Shown: positions 8,399 to 17,337, counted from the stretch's first letter. The stretch is DNA of 64,000 nt from M3007 sp965249785 (GCA_965249785.1 CBDFMU010000013.1:44982-108981); one strand, 5' to 3'. The notes: generated by a model not told the origin, from the letters alone. A program made the numbers and translations.

Positions 8399-8491
8399 CT
8401 AGCGTTTCTTCTTATGGCGATTTTTCCGCAAACGCTTTTTGCGTTTGTGAGTGGCAATTTTATGTCGTTTACGTTTCTTTCCGCAAGGCAT
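8399..8491 (-). CDS. AURKAIP1/COX24-domain small ribosome-associated protein (30 aa)
   Basis: A 30-residue, extremely basic protein reading MPCGKKRKRHK, then ATHKRKKRLRKNRHKKKR. Nearly every second residue is Lys, Arg or His. It matches the tiny Bacteroidota proteins annotated as AURKAIP1/COX24 domain-containing, relatives of mitochondrial mS38 and mycobacterial bS22, which thread into the small ribosomal subunit. That role is known for relatives and inferred here. The start (CAT at 8489-8491 on plus) and stop (TAG) are unambiguous. It sits between the TPR gene and rng, its usual neighbourhood in this phylum, and is followed by a strong terminator. Confidence 0.85.
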   Translation of the reverse strand: MPCGKKRKRHKIATHKRKKRLRKNRHKKKR

Positions 8492-8570
8492 ACTGCTGTG
8501 AATTGTGAATGTGAAATATTTATGTCGTGCGGAATTTCCTCCGCAATTTATTAATTATCAATAAGTAGAT

Positions 8571-8648
8571 GAACAAAATTATTTGACATTTGACCTTGAA
8601 AATCAATGATTTAGTCAATTGTCTAATATCCAATTTCTACTGTCCACT
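8571..8648 (-). repeat. Dispersed ~65-77 bp repeat, copy 1
   Basis: Read on the minus strand, this block (GTAGAAATTGG ... TTTTCAAGGTC then AATGTCAAATAATTTTG) aligns closely with plus-strand 51363-51427, apart from an 11-12 bp insertion. Its end contains TAATTTTG, a good match to the Bacteroidota -7 box, but no TTTG at -33, so promoter function for the small basic gene is only a possibility. Confidence 0.5.
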
Positions 8649-8689
8649 TACTTAATCTGTAATTCTCAAGCGGAATAAATTCCGCCCTC

Positions 8690-9466
8690 CTACTTACAAA
8701 GTTTTGCAAAATCCGCCATTTTATCCAATTGACCGGCTCCCTCATAGGCTTTTGCCAACAGGCAAGGCGTATTCGGATTGGTTTTATTGAGCGTCCACGA
8801 CTTTTCGAGACGATCTATGGCGCGCTGCCATTGGCCGGTTTTGATGGCCAGGCGACCGAGCGCATTATAAACCGAGGCTTCCTGCGGATGCTTGGCTTCC
8901 AGATCGCGCAGCATCAACACGGCCTGCATCGGGTTGTCGGACGGTGGACTTTCAGAATATACCAACGCCAGATTGACCCGATGTTCCACTTTTGCCGGAT
9001 TCAAAGAAGCGGCACTCTCAAACGCTTTCACGGCGTGTGCGGTACAAAAGGCTCGAATAGTAGGGTCTTGCGAACCCACCAAACCATTGAAAAAAGTACC
9101 TCCCGCCACCGACCAAGCGGAATCAGAACGTTCCAGCTCGGCTACTTGTTCAGCAAATATGCCCGCCACGGCCAATTGCTGGATGCGGTACCAATAAGCA
9201 GACAGATTTTTCAAGGCCTCTACCTTCGCTACCGAATCCGGGGCAACAGTCATTTTTTCTTCCAATGCTGCTACTTCCGCCGCTTGTGCAGGGGCCAAAT
9301 GTGTTTTCGCATCCGCCAATAGCGCATCGGAACTGGTGCTTTCTACTTGCAAAGCTTGCGAATGCACCGCTGTTTTCTGGTTTTTGTTTTTGGTATCAAA
9401 TCCAAAATAGAGGCCACAAAAAAGCACCAACGCGGCAAAAATGGCTGAAATCTGGGCCTTGTTCAT
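8690..9466 (-). CDS. Membrane-anchored tetratricopeptide repeat protein
   Basis: A 258-residue protein with one N-terminal transmembrane helix (about 7-24, ISAIFAALVLFCGLYFGF), so it is probably an inner-membrane protein with its TPR part in the periplasm. TPR-like helix pairs cover the C-terminal half, clearest in EASVYNALGRLAIKTGQWQRAIDRLEKSW and NTPCLLAKAYEGAGQLDKM. It starts 7 bp after the HU stop and is probably co-transcribed. This HU-TPR-small basic-RNase G order recurs in Bacteroidota, but the TPR protein's partner is not known to me. TPR domains scaffold protein complexes; no enzymatic motif is seen. Confidence 0.75.
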   Translation of the reverse strand: MNKAQISAIFAALVLFCGLYFGFDTKNKNQKTAVHSQALQVESTSSDALLADAKTHLAPAQAAEVAALEEKMTVAPDSVAKVEALKNLSAYWYRIQQLAVAGIFAEQVAELERSDSAWSVAGGTFFNGLVGSQDPTIRAFCTAHAVKAFESAASLNPAKVEHRVNLALVYSESPPSDNPMQAVLMLRDLEAKHPQEASVYNALGRLAIKTGQWQRAIDRLEKSWTLNKTNPNTPCLLAKAYEGAGQLDKMADFAKLCK

Positions 9467-9473
9467 GTTTTTT

Positions 9474-9785
9474 TTAATCCTCGTTCTCTTCGTCTGGCAA
9501 AGAAGTTACATTCTTCTTTACCTGTTCCATGAAGACTTTTGCCGGCTTGAAAGACGGGATGAAGTGTTCCGGAATTTCGATGGATTTGCCCTTTTTAATG
9601 TTGCGACCCACCTTTTTGGCGCGTTTTTTAATGACAAAGCTGCCGAATCCGCGGATATAGACGTTTTCGCCGCCTTGCATCGTGGATTTAATCTCCTTAA
9701 AGAGCTCCTCCAGGGAGACCAGGACATCCACTTTTGCAACGCCGGTTTTCTCGGAAATAGCGTTCACCAAGTCAGCCTTTCTCAT
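9474..9785 (-). CDS. HU/IHF family DNA-binding protein
   Basis: A 103-residue histone-like protein. The N-terminus MRKADLVNAISEKTG, the helix SLEELFKEIKSTM, the signature strand ENVYIRGFGSFVIKKRA, and the beta arm GRNIKKGKSIEIPEHFIPSFKPAK are all diagnostic; the arm's Ile/Pro region inserts in the DNA minor groove. An acidic tail (SLPDEENED) extends about ten residues past the usual HU end, as in several Bacteroidota copies. It compacts the nucleoid and bends DNA. First gene of the minus-strand HU-TPR group; the 420-bp spacer upstream (9786-10205) should hold its promoter and that of yicC, but I could not find a full TTTG/TAnnTTTG pair there. Confidence 0.93.
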   Translation of the reverse strand: MRKADLVNAISEKTGVAKVDVLVSLEELFKEIKSTMQGGENVYIRGFGSFVIKKRAKKVGRNIKKGKSIEIPEHFIPSFKPAKVFMEQVKKNVTSLPDEENED

Positions 9786-10205
9786 GTTTTAATGCGTTGA
9801 TTTTGAGTATGTTATGAACGAAAAAAGGGTGTTTTCAAAAACGAGACGCAAAGATCGCACTATTTTTGACCTGCGCAAGCATTTTTCCAAAATTTTACAT
9901 ATCGCAGCGACTTGTAAATCAAGGAGAACGGTAAAAAAGCAGTGTTATGGTCGCCATTCGTTTTCAAGGCGCAAACTCGCTCTAATTCAGCATTTTACAA
10001 ACAGACTGACCAAATTTATTCGAGGCAGCCCTGCGCCACGCCATATTCCCCTACATTTGCTCGTTTAATAGCCGGAAATATCGGCAAAATTTTATCGCTT
10101 CTCTGCAGTTTCGAGTAAATACAGGGCAGCGATGCAACTTAATTTCAAGCGAATGTGTTGATAATTAGCACATTGGCATATTTACCACATTAGCAAATTA
10201 AATCT
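9786..10205. other. Divergent intergenic region between HU and yicC
   Basis: No gene or RNA recognised. The plus strand has two TAnnTTTG-like -7 boxes (TATTTTTG near 9860, TACATTTG at 10052-10059), but neither has a TTTG 19 bp upstream. Both flanking genes must be transcribed outward from here. Confidence 0.35.
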
Positions 10206-11080
10206 ATGCTTTTATCCATGACCGGCTATGGCCGCGCAAACGGCAGTTTTGGCGATAAATCCATTGCCGTGGAAATACGGGCACTCAATTCCAAGATGAC
10301 CGACCTGAAAATGCGGCTGCCCGGCGATTATAAAGAAAAAGAGGTGGAGATGCGCAAAATCGTCACCGACCACGCAGAACGCGGCAAAATAGATATGATC
10401 GTGGAGGTGCAAAATGCCGATGGTGCCGCCTCGGTGAGCCTTAATGAGGGCTTTTTCGCGGCTATCATCGCGAACTGTCGCGCCTGACCAACGAACTTGG
10501 AATGGGCCAAACCGACCTTTTGCAAGCTATTTTGCGTATTCCCAACGTGGTGACTGCTACCAGCGGCGAAGTGGACGAAGAGGAATGGCAGGCCATCTGT
10601 GAGACCGTCAATCGCGCGCTCAATACTTTTAAAGCCTTTCGTCAGCAAGAAGGTTTGGTGCTCGAAGCCGATCTGCGGATGCGCGTAGCCACCATCGTGT
10701 CGCTTTTAGCGGAAGTAAATAAATTTGAGCAGGGGCGTTTCATTCGGATGCGCGAACGTTTGCGCAACAACCTGGAGGAAAGTATCGGCAAAGAAAACCT
10801 GGACAATAATCGCTTCGAGCAGGAAATCCTGTATTATCTCGAAAAAATGGATATCACCGAAGAAAAAGTTCGTCTGGCGCAGCACTGCAAATATTTTGTG
10901 GAACAAATCGAGGTAAAAAACCAATCGGCAGGCCGGACGCTCAATTTTATTTCACAGGAAATTGGTCGCGAAATCAATACGCTGGGAGCCAAAGCCTACG
11001 ATGCTGATTTGCAAAAGCTGGTGGTACAGATGAAAGATGAGCTGGAAAAGATCAAGGAGCAGCTGGCGAATGTGCTGTAA
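10206..11080 (+). pseudogene. yicC: YicC-family endoribonuclease, broken by one frameshift
   Basis: Two adjacent frames make one YicC protein of about 291 residues. The N-terminal frame (10206-10487) starts with the family hallmark MLLSMTGYGRA and ends early; the second (from about 10460 to 11080) continues with RELSRLTNELGMGQTDLLQ and carries the DUF1732 C-terminal domain, including the conserved RNNLEESIG and AGRTLNFISQEIGREINTLG. The break lies at about 10458-10465 (GCGGCTATCATC), where one base appears to be missing: restoring it gives FFA-A-YHREL. Both halves are otherwise intact and strongly conserved in character, so a sequencing error or very recent mutation is likely. Members cleave RNA endonucleolytically and affect small-RNA stability. 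Confidence 0.85.
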
Positions 11081-11084
11081 AAAT

Positions 11085-11323
11085 TGTTGAGAAATGTTGA
11101 GATCGTTGAGTTTGCTGCGCAAGTTGAGAAAAAAGTGGAGGGCTGTGCTGTTGAGAGCGCGCAGGTTGAGAAAGTTAAAAACACGCCCTTTCCCTCTTTT
11201 TTCTCAACAATGCGAAGCAGACTCAACCCCTTTTTCTCTCAACAACACAGTACTCCACCCCTTTTTTCTCAACAATGCGAAGCATCCTCAACTCTTTTTT
11301 CTCACCCGCGCAGCACTCAACCC
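11085..11323 (+). repeat. GTTGAG/CTCAAC inverted repeat array, copy A
   Basis: Six GTTGAG hexamers in the left half are mirrored by six CTCAAC hexamers in the right half, around a core GTTAAAAACACGCCC. Spacers recur, e.g. AATGCGAAGCAGA between CTCAAC pairs on the right and its reverse complement type TTTGCTGCGCAA on the left. The whole can fold into a long interrupted hairpin. It fills the gap between yicC and the next gene; small open frames across it are spurious. A second copy in opposite orientation lies at 13665-13924. Confidence 0.75.
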
Positions 11324-11409
11324 AGTATAAGAAATAGTTAAAGCGCAACTCCTTGAAAATAAGCCCCCTGAACGCGCCGTATAGTTCAGCGCACAACCAA
11401 ACCTATTCA

Positions 11410-12330
11410 ATGGAACTACGCCTGTTCCGGTTAATCTTTTTTCTTTTCCTGCTTGCTTTTAGCCCCCATACCGGACTCTGGGGCCAATCGGCTGATTTAC
11501 GGCAGGACAAAGCATTTTTTCAAAAAAAACGGATCGAATACCAGCAATGGCTTCGGCAAAATAACCTGGATCACATTTTCCGCGCCGACAGCATCTCCGT
11601 TACACCACAAAAAGTAACGTTGTATTTGATTGCCGCCTACAAGGGTGCGCACGTCTGTGATTCCATGCAATGCGCCTGGCAGGAGTTGGAAAAAGCCAAT
11701 CGTCGCGTGAATGGTCAGTATTTTCACGAGCGGCTACTCCACAAATGGGCTTTTTTGGCCGAAATACGCCAGGATCAGGCCGAAGTAGTCGTCAGATGTC
11801 ATGATCCGGCGCATTTTATGGCCAGAGTAACCAGCAAAAATGGCCAGATGCCAGTGGAGGGATTCAACATCCGTTCTGCCGAAGTGACGCAGGTCAGTAT
11901 CCCGCCTTCCCTCAATGGCGTCAATAATGGCGACAACACGGCGACCCTGCCTGGAAAAAAAGTTGGCCCCACATGTGCCAAAGCGCGGAGTTATCTCGTT
12001 AACTTGTATAAAGACAAAGGCACTCCTATTTTGTGGAAGGCCCGGGTGGATTCCTCGTACACAACTTTTGATGAATTTGTCTTGGAAATTACCCATATAA
12101 ATAACGAAATTTGCCCGGATGGTTATTTTGAATACCATCGGATCTATGTAAAAGGCCTGCAAAAGGGCGATGATGTGGAACTTTCCTGGGAGTTTCAGGG
12201 AAAATATGGCTCTGGCATAATTTTTCCTCCGCGTAAAAACGACTACAAGGACATGGAAACACGTTATAAGACGAATCTGGAAGAATATCAGAAGCATCTT
12301 TTTAAAAAATTATTGGATCAACTTCGCTGA
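11410..12330 (+). CDS. Secreted protein of unknown function
   Basis: A 306-residue exported protein from the ATG at 11410, chosen because a classical signal peptide follows directly (MELRLFRLIFFLFLLAF ... GLWGQS); the frame is open for 19 codons upstream but those are unlike a secretion signal. The mature part has no motif I recognise: there is no lipobox, no Por tail and no catalytic signature. Two Cys (in HVCDSMQC) could form a disulphide. The C-terminal 60 residues are Lys/Tyr-rich. Its stop overlaps the start of the next gene (TGATG), implying translational coupling, so the two products may act together at the envelope. Confidence 0.6.
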   Translation: MELRLFRLIFFLFLLAFSPHTGLWGQSADLRQDKAFFQKKRIEYQQWLRQNNLDHIFRADSISVTPQKVTLYLIAAYKGAHVCDSMQCAWQELEKANRRVNGQYFHERLLHKWAFLAEIRQDQAEVVVRCHDPAHFMARVTSKNGQMPVEGFNIRSAEVTQVSIPPSLNGVNNGDNTATLPGKKVGPTCAKARSYLVNLYKDKGTPILWKARVDSSYTTFDEFVLEITHINNEICPDGYFEYHRIYVKGLQKGDDVELSWEFQGKYGSGIIFPPRKNDYKDMETRYKTNLEEYQKHLFKKLLDQLR

Positions 12331-12833
12331 TGACAACGACCAACTCAACGACCATGGCCTCGCCAATGGCAGATACCGACGCTCAACCTAACTCGATAGC
12401 CCCCGCGACTGTTACGCTTTCTCCGCGTACCCGTATTGCCCGGCTCATTTTGATCTACCATTTTGCACTCATTGGTGCCTGTTGTGTATATTATTTGCTC
12501 CGGGGCTTTGATTTTGAAGAATTTACCTCCCTGATGGGTATTCTGGCCCCGGTGACAGCTCTCTATGGGGGCGCTGTTTTCCGTTTTTTGGGCCGCAGTA
12601 TCACGGAACCTAACCTGAATGGCCAAAATGGCTCGCCGATCAGTAGTATGGTCAAATGGCTGGTGCATGGCCACTTCATCACGGTGATGTTGCTCATTTC
12701 TCTCAAAGCACTGGCTCCCAATATCCTCAATTTCCAGGATATGGCGATGTTCATGACGCTGGTCGAATCAGCGTTGGGCGTATATATGGGGAATATTATT
12801 CTGGCCTTGTTTGAGGGAAAGACAAAAGAATAA
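12330..12833 (+). CDS. Multi-pass membrane protein of unknown function
   Basis: A 167-residue protein. The first 30 residues are Ser/Thr/Pro/Ala-rich and polar; four hydrophobic segments follow at roughly 37-58, 67-90, 110-128 and 132-157. No channel, transporter or enzymatic motif is evident. The ATG overlaps the stop of the preceding secreted protein gene by one base, so the pair is translationally coupled. A perfect 21-bp-arm palindrome (12893-12936) ends the transcript. Membership of a named family cannot be claimed from the sequence. Confidence 0.6.
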   Translation: MTTTNSTTMASPMADTDAQPNSIAPATVTLSPRTRIARLILIYHFALIGACCVYYLLRGFDFEEFTSLMGILAPVTALYGGAVFRFLGRSITEPNLNGQNGSPISSMVKWLVHGHFITVMLLISLKALAPNILNFQDMAMFMTLVESALGVYMGNIILALFEGKTKE

Positions 12834-12892
12834 AGGGCAAATAGGCAATCAGCAAACAGAGCAATGAGCTGATTTTTATTGGAAAAGCGCAA

Positions 12893-12936
12893 ATAAGAGA
12901 GGCGAAAGATGCACATGCATCTTTCGCCTCTCTTAT
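12893..12936. terminator. Perfect palindromic bidirectional terminator
   Basis: Arms 12893-12913 and 12916-12936 are perfect reverse complements (ATAAGAGAGGCGAAAGATGCA). It lies between the convergent membrane-protein gene and purQ, and serves both. Confidence 0.75.
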
Positions 12937-12953
12937 ATTTTGATTCAAAATAA

Positions 12954-13655
12954 TTACACCGCTACCGCTGCCAGCAGTGACTCAAAAATCCCCCGTCCAT
13001 CCGCATTGCCCAAAATATCCTCGCTGGCGCGTTCTGGGTGCGGCATCATGCCGAATACGTTGCGCTGCTCATTGCAAATACCCGCAATGTTGCGGCCTGC
13101 GCCGTTGGGATTGGCATCCTGGGTGATTTCCCCGGTCGAAGTGCAGTAGCGGAAAAGCACCTGGTTATTTTGTTCGAGCGCATCCAGCGTCTTTTCATCG
13201 GCATAAAAGCGACCTTCCGCGTGGGCGATGGGAATTTTTAAAGGTTGCTCTAAATCCAGCTCTGCCGTGATCGGCGACTGGTTAGTAACTGGACGCAGCC
13301 AGATGTTTTTGCAAATAAACTGCTGGTTGGCATTGCGTAGCAGTACGCCCGGCAGCAGGCCCGCTTCGCATAATATTTGGAAGCCGTTGCATACCCCAAA
13401 TACATACCCGCCTTGCTCAGCAAAAACTTTTACCGCCTGCATGATCGGCGAAAAGCGGGCAATCGCTCCGGCGCGCACGTAGTCGCCGTAGGAAAAACCG
13501 CCCGGCAGTACGATGCAATCACCGGGACCAAAACCAGGCAGTGCCGTGTCTTTATGCCACAATTTGACTACGTCCTGGCCCATCACATCGCCCAATACGT
13601 GCACCATATCGTCGTCGCAATTGGAGCCGGGAAAAACAATAACACCGAATTTCAT
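12954..13655 (-). CDS. purQ: Phosphoribosylformylglycinamidine synthase subunit I (glutaminase)
   Basis: A 233-residue class I glutamine amidotransferase. It hydrolyses glutamine and passes ammonia to PurL for the fourth step of purine synthesis. MKFGVIVFPGSNCD is the standard start (ATG at 13655; the longer open frame upstream runs into the repeat array and is ignored). The nucleophile is Cys89 in FGVCNGFQIL; His206 and Glu208 in MMPHPERA complete the triad. LPGGFSYGDYVRAGAIARFSP is characteristic of PurQ. A stand-alone PurQ implies separate PurL and PurS genes elsewhere. Its promoter must lie in or beyond the GTTGAG array immediately upstream, an odd arrangement. Confidence 0.95.
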   Translation of the reverse strand: MKFGVIVFPGSNCDDDMVHVLGDVMGQDVVKLWHKDTALPGFGPGDCIVLPGGFSYGDYVRAGAIARFSPIMQAVKVFAEQGGYVFGVCNGFQILCEAGLLPGVLLRNANQQFICKNIWLRPVTNQSPITAELDLEQPLKIPIAHAEGRFYADEKTLDALEQNNQVLFRYCTSTGEITQDANPNGAGRNIAGICNEQRNVFGMMPHPERASEDILGNADGRGIFESLLAAVAV

Positions 13656-13664
13656 GGATAAAAT

Positions 13665-13924
13665 GTTGAGGATGTTGAGAAAGGGGTTGAGCACTGTGTT
13701 GTTGAGAAAAAAGGGGTTGAGCACTGTGTTGTTGAGAGAAAAGGGGGTTGAGCACTTTGTTGTTGAGAAAAGGGGTTGAGTACTGCGTTGTTGAGAAAAG
13801 GGGAGGATATGTTTTTAACTTTTCTCCACCTGCGAAGCAGATTCAGCTCTCTCAACAGTGTAGCACTCAACTTTTTTCTCAACTTGCGTAGCAAACTCAA
13901 CATTATCAACCCTTCTCAACATTA
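13665..13924 (-). repeat. GTTGAG/CTCAAC inverted repeat array, copy B
   Basis: Ten GTTGAG hexamers, arranged as about four tandem units of 28-31 bp (GTTGAGAAAAGGGG then GTTGAGCACTGTGTT), are followed by a core GTTTTTAAC and five CTCAAC hexamers. The core is the reverse complement of the core in copy A (11085-11323), so the copies lie in opposite orientation. This copy fills the entire space from 10 bp before purQ to the stop of the next gene. Confidence 0.75.
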
Positions 13925-14968
13925 TCATCGGCTTACCAAAGGCAAAAATTGAACAAACAACACGATGGCCAGTAAAGCAAAATGAAAAATCTCGGCAATG
14001 ACGCGATTGCGCAACGAGAAAAACGATAAAGCCATAAAAATACCGACTGAAGGCATAATCAACAAAAAATGCGCTGGTAAAGGATCAGTTTGCAGTAAAA
14101 TAACCGATGCACCGACCAGCAGAAACCAATACATGATGGTGACGCTCTTCTGGGTCTGAATAAGTTTACGGTGAAAATAAGCCCCAAAACTAAGCAGAAT
14201 AGTACAAAGCAAGACCGCCAGCAACAGTGCTTTCAAGGTGCGTTCGGTGTCCATAGTAGTCTTGAAATGGTAAAAGCCCAGCAATGTGCCAAACTGAACT
14301 TCTCCAAACTGATTGCCCCGGTCGCTCCAGAAATACCACAGCCAGGCGAGGAAAAGCACCGAAAAAACGCCCGATAGGAACACCAGTTGCTCTCGCAGGT
14401 TGAACGACCGCATGATATTTACCCCGGCGTAGGCTGCCAGTAACAAAAAAAGTGCCGGTGGATAAAACAGGCTGGCAAACGTCGTCCATAAGCCAGCATC
14501 AAAAACCAGGGCGGTAGCGTTGGGGATTTTATACGCCTGAAAAATACGGCGCAACGCTAACGGTATGAAGGTAGCTGCCACCAAAGGAGGCGACAAAAAC
14601 AAAAAGTCAGACAAACAAGCCGCCGCCAGCGCGTAAAACAAACCGGGCAGCCAGGTGCGATCGCTCAATAATCGAAATCGATCGGCCAGATTATTAATCA
14701 TCACGGCCTGAATGAGCACCAGCACCGCTGCACCAATGGCCGAATACAGCGAATATTCATTGACCCAGCCAAACCAGTCGTGGTACAACACCCCACCGCC
14801 AACACTTCCTTCTCCCGGCGGTTGCGCATAGCCAAGCAACGCTGACAGGTGCGTAAGCCCTATGTAGAGCGCCAGCGGAAAAACCGTCGAGAGTTGATTA
14901 TTTCGAAAAAGAGCAAGCACGGCGCGAAGGTCAGGAAAATGTAGCAAAGGGCCATGTGCAATCGGCAA
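13925..14968 (-). CDS. DUF6427-like polytopic membrane protein
   Basis: A 347-residue integral membrane protein with about ten hydrophobic segments spread through its length (for example AAVLVLIQAVMINNLA, ALFLLLAAYAGVNIM, LVFLSGVFSVLFLAWLWYFW, LLLAVLLCTILLSFGAYF). Layout and the pattern around LADRFRLLSDRTWLPGLFYAL and FNLREQLVFLSG fit the Bacteroidota family named DUF6427; the match is from memory, not from a search. Such proteins have no established function. It ends at the GTTGAG array. The gene upstream on the same strand is the OmpA/PD40 gene, whose stop is 51 bp away, so co-transcription is possible. Confidence 0.6.
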   Translation of the reverse strand: MPIAHGPLLHFPDLRAVLALFRNNQLSTVFPLALYIGLTHLSALLGYAQPPGEGSVGGGVLYHDWFGWVNEYSLYSAIGAAVLVLIQAVMINNLADRFRLLSDRTWLPGLFYALAAACLSDFLFLSPPLVAATFIPLALRRIFQAYKIPNATALVFDAGLWTTFASLFYPPALFLLLAAYAGVNIMRSFNLREQLVFLSGVFSVLFLAWLWYFWSDRGNQFGEVQFGTLLGFYHFKTTMDTERTLKALLLAVLLCTILLSFGAYFHRKLIQTQKSVTIMYWFLLVGASVILLQTDPLPAHFLLIMPSVGIFMALSFFSLRNRVIAEIFHFALLAIVLFVQFLPLVSR

Positions 14969-15019
14969 ATGGAACGCAGCGGTAGCATGATTTTTATCGC
15001 CTCGGCAAAGGCTAGCAAA

Positions 15020-17227
15020 TTACTTCACATACCCCGCCAAATCGGGATATTTCTTCACCAGACTTACCGCATCGGCCTTGCTTACCCGCATACCATTGAC
15101 ATAAGCCACTACAAAAGGCTCTTCAAAACCCTGCTGCGTGAGTTCCTGACGAAGTTTTACGGCCTGATTATACTGTTTCAAAAAACCAGCGGTGTAGCGG
15201 TAAGACCCTGCGCCGGGTTGGCTTTCGATCATTAATTCGGAGAACATAGCCAGTGCGTCGTTGGTCAAAATCTGGCGCGTCGTGGCCACTTCCACTTTGT
15301 AGGCGAGTCCCTTGGTCAGTTCATCGAGGCGGGCAGTGCCGTTGGCGGCCATGACTTCGGCTACGGCCGGACGCTCCAAATGGGCCTGGGTGGGCGCATC
15401 GTCGGTAGCACTGACGAAGGTGATTTCGAGGCGGCGATTGAGGCGCTGGCCCATCGGATTAGGAGCAGCATTCAGTACGTTGCGGGCCAGCGAGAAGTCT
15501 GCGCCCACACTCCGCAATAGCACCTGTCCGGCGGGAATGCCGCGATCAGTCAAGGCTTTGCCGAGCAATTCCGCGCGTTTAATACCATAATACAGGTCGA
15601 ATTTGGCTGGGCCGGACTCGTCGGTGAAAGCAGTGACCAGTACTTTGACGGAGGGATTTTGACGGGCTACGGCGGCGGCGCGATCCACCACTTTCAGATT
15701 ATCAACCGATACCACGTCCCGGTCGGTGGTGTAGAAAAGCGGCTCCAGGGCGACTGCTTTTACTTCTTCGGTGGCGGAGGAGTCGCTGGCTTTGCGCAGT
15801 TCAGAAAAGAGGACGACCGGGCCTTTTGGCTGCTGTTCTGGTTGTTGTTCTTTGTAATATACCAAATACAAATCGCGCTCACCGTAGTTGTCGTTCAACC
15901 GATCGGACGATAAAAAGCCCTGTTTTCCCTCTTGATCCAAACGAAAATAAGCGTCATCGCCCGGCGAATTAATGCCGACGCCTAAATTTTGCGGGTCGGA
16001 CCAGCTATTCTTTTTCTCGTCAAAAACAGTCTTAAATACATCCAGGCCACCTAACCCATTCAGGCGATTGCTACTGAAAAACAACGTTTTAGCGTCGCGG
16101 GCCAGAAAAGGCGTAGTTTCGTCGTAAGCAGAATTGACAGCCGGGCCAAGGTTGCGCGGCAACGTCCAAATGCTATCGCGGCGAGTCGTAAAATACAAAT
16201 CCAGTCCCCCGTACCCTCCGGCCTGACGGCTGGCGAAGATCAACGTGGTATCATTAAAAAAGAACGGTGCCGTGTCGCCATCGTCGGGGTGCATGGTGGT
16301 TTGTACCATCGGCGGCACCACGGCATATTCATCCCGCCGACTGGCCGTGTCGACAAACATATCCCCGGCATAGAGCGTAAAACCTCGAAAAAAGTACAAA
16401 ATCTGGCCCGTATTATTGAAACCCAGGGCTACCTCGTAGCGGGAAGTATTCAGCAAGCCACCCAGATCACCCGCGTACTGCCAGCCATTGGCATCCATAT
16501 TGGCGGCAAACATATCGCTGCACCAATGCCCCGCTTCCTCATCGGCATATCCGGCATCGTTGCGCCGTCCGCCCACGCAACCCGGTCGGGCAGCGGAAAA
16601 ATAGAGGCGGTCGGCATGGTTGACCGAAGGCAGCGGAGCAAACTCGTCGCCGGGCGTATTGACGCGGTCGCCGAGATTTTCCACGAGGGCCACCTCGTCG
16701 TTTGGGCCAATACTTTCGGCACTTACGCAGCGGCGGATATTGTCCACCACCTGCGCGCGCAGAGGATGCTTGTCGCCGCAGATGCGCAGAAAACCTTTGT
16801 AAGCCAGGATGGCTTTTTCATATTCCTGCTGACCGTGCAGGGTGCGGGCGTAGTAATAATGCAAGTCCGCATCGGTGCTTTCTGGCTGGCGACCCAGCAC
16901 ATATTCCAGGAATTGACGCGCTTTATCTGCCTGATGCAGTTGATAATTGGTGATACCCAGCTTGGTCAGCACGGTCATGTCACCGGGCTTAACCTGTTGA
17001 TATTGTGTTAATTGCGTCAAAGCATCCGCCCAACGGCCATCGGCAAAGTAGCGTTCGCCGGTTCGTTTCAAATCGGCGGGTTTTTGAGCGGACAGGCTGG
17101 TGGCGACCAAAAACAAGAAGAGGCAAACAGTATATCGCCAAGTGCGGCAAAAAATTTGTAGTTTCAAAACGTTGGGAACGGAGGGTAAATAAATCGGATT
17201 TTTAGACCGGGCAAAAATAAGGAACAA
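15020..17227 (-). CDS. OmpA-family protein with TPR, PD40 propeller and SPOR-like tail
   Basis: An outer-membrane/peptidoglycan-linked protein of up to 735 residues. After a hydrophobic export signal (VCLFLFLVATSLSAQ, about 34-48) come TPR repeats (about 50-165), a PD40/WD40-like beta propeller (about 200-470, with repeats such as LYFSAARPG, LIFASRQAGGYGGLDLY, LFFSSNRLNGLGGLDVF, GFLSSDR), an OmpA-C peptidoglycan-binding domain (about 500-625, VTAFTDESG...RAELLGKAL...LNRRLEITFV), and a SPOR-like tail. The start is uncertain: the first 30 residues of the frame are not signal-like, and a TTG or later codon nearer the hydrophobic stretch may be used. This architecture is common next to T9SS/gliding genes (PorE-like) in Bacteroidota; a cell-envelope anchoring role is inferred. 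Confidence 0.8.
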   Translation of the reverse strand: MFLIFARSKNPIYLPSVPNVLKLQIFCRTWRYTVCLFLFLVATSLSAQKPADLKRTGERYFADGRWADALTQLTQYQQVKPGDMTVLTKLGITNYQLHQADKARQFLEYVLGRQPESTDADLHYYYARTLHGQQEYEKAILAYKGFLRICGDKHPLRAQVVDNIRRCVSAESIGPNDEVALVENLGDRVNTPGDEFAPLPSVNHADRLYFSAARPGCVGGRRNDAGYADEEAGHWCSDMFAANMDANGWQYAGDLGGLLNTSRYEVALGFNNTGQILYFFRGFTLYAGDMFVDTASRRDEYAVVPPMVQTTMHPDDGDTAPFFFNDTTLIFASRQAGGYGGLDLYFTTRRDSIWTLPRNLGPAVNSAYDETTPFLARDAKTLFFSSNRLNGLGGLDVFKTVFDEKKNSWSDPQNLGVGINSPGDDAYFRLDQEGKQGFLSSDRLNDNYGERDLYLVYYKEQQPEQQPKGPVVLFSELRKASDSSATEEVKAVALEPLFYTTDRDVVSVDNLKVVDRAAAVARQNPSVKVLVTAFTDESGPAKFDLYYGIKRAELLGKALTDRGIPAGQVLLRSVGADFSLARNVLNAAPNPMGQRLNRRLEITFVSATDDAPTQAHLERPAVAEVMAANGTARLDELTKGLAYKVEVATTRQILTNDALAMFSELMIESQPGAGSYRYTAGFLKQYNQAVKLRQELTQQGFEEPFVVAYVNGMRVSKADAVSLVKKYPDLAGYVK

Positions 17228-17311
17228 ATCTTTTGCCGGGGTTTTAAACCTTGTGGGAAAGATGTTTGAACGAAAAGGAAAGGAATCGAAAAAGAGAAAT
17301 TATAGCAAAGG

Positions 17312-17337
17312 GGGTGTGTTCAAATAACTGTGTCAGG
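17312..17337 (+). repeat. IS256 left terminal inverted repeat
   Basis: GGGTGTGTTCAAATAACTGT followed by GTCAGG; four mismatches to the right end. Confidence 0.85.

Noticed and set aside
11085..11323. CRISPR-like regular hexamer spacing in the GTTGAG arrays
   Set aside because: Repeats are only 6 bp with variable spacing, occur as both direct and inverted copies, spacers are repeated rather than unique, and no cas gene is present.
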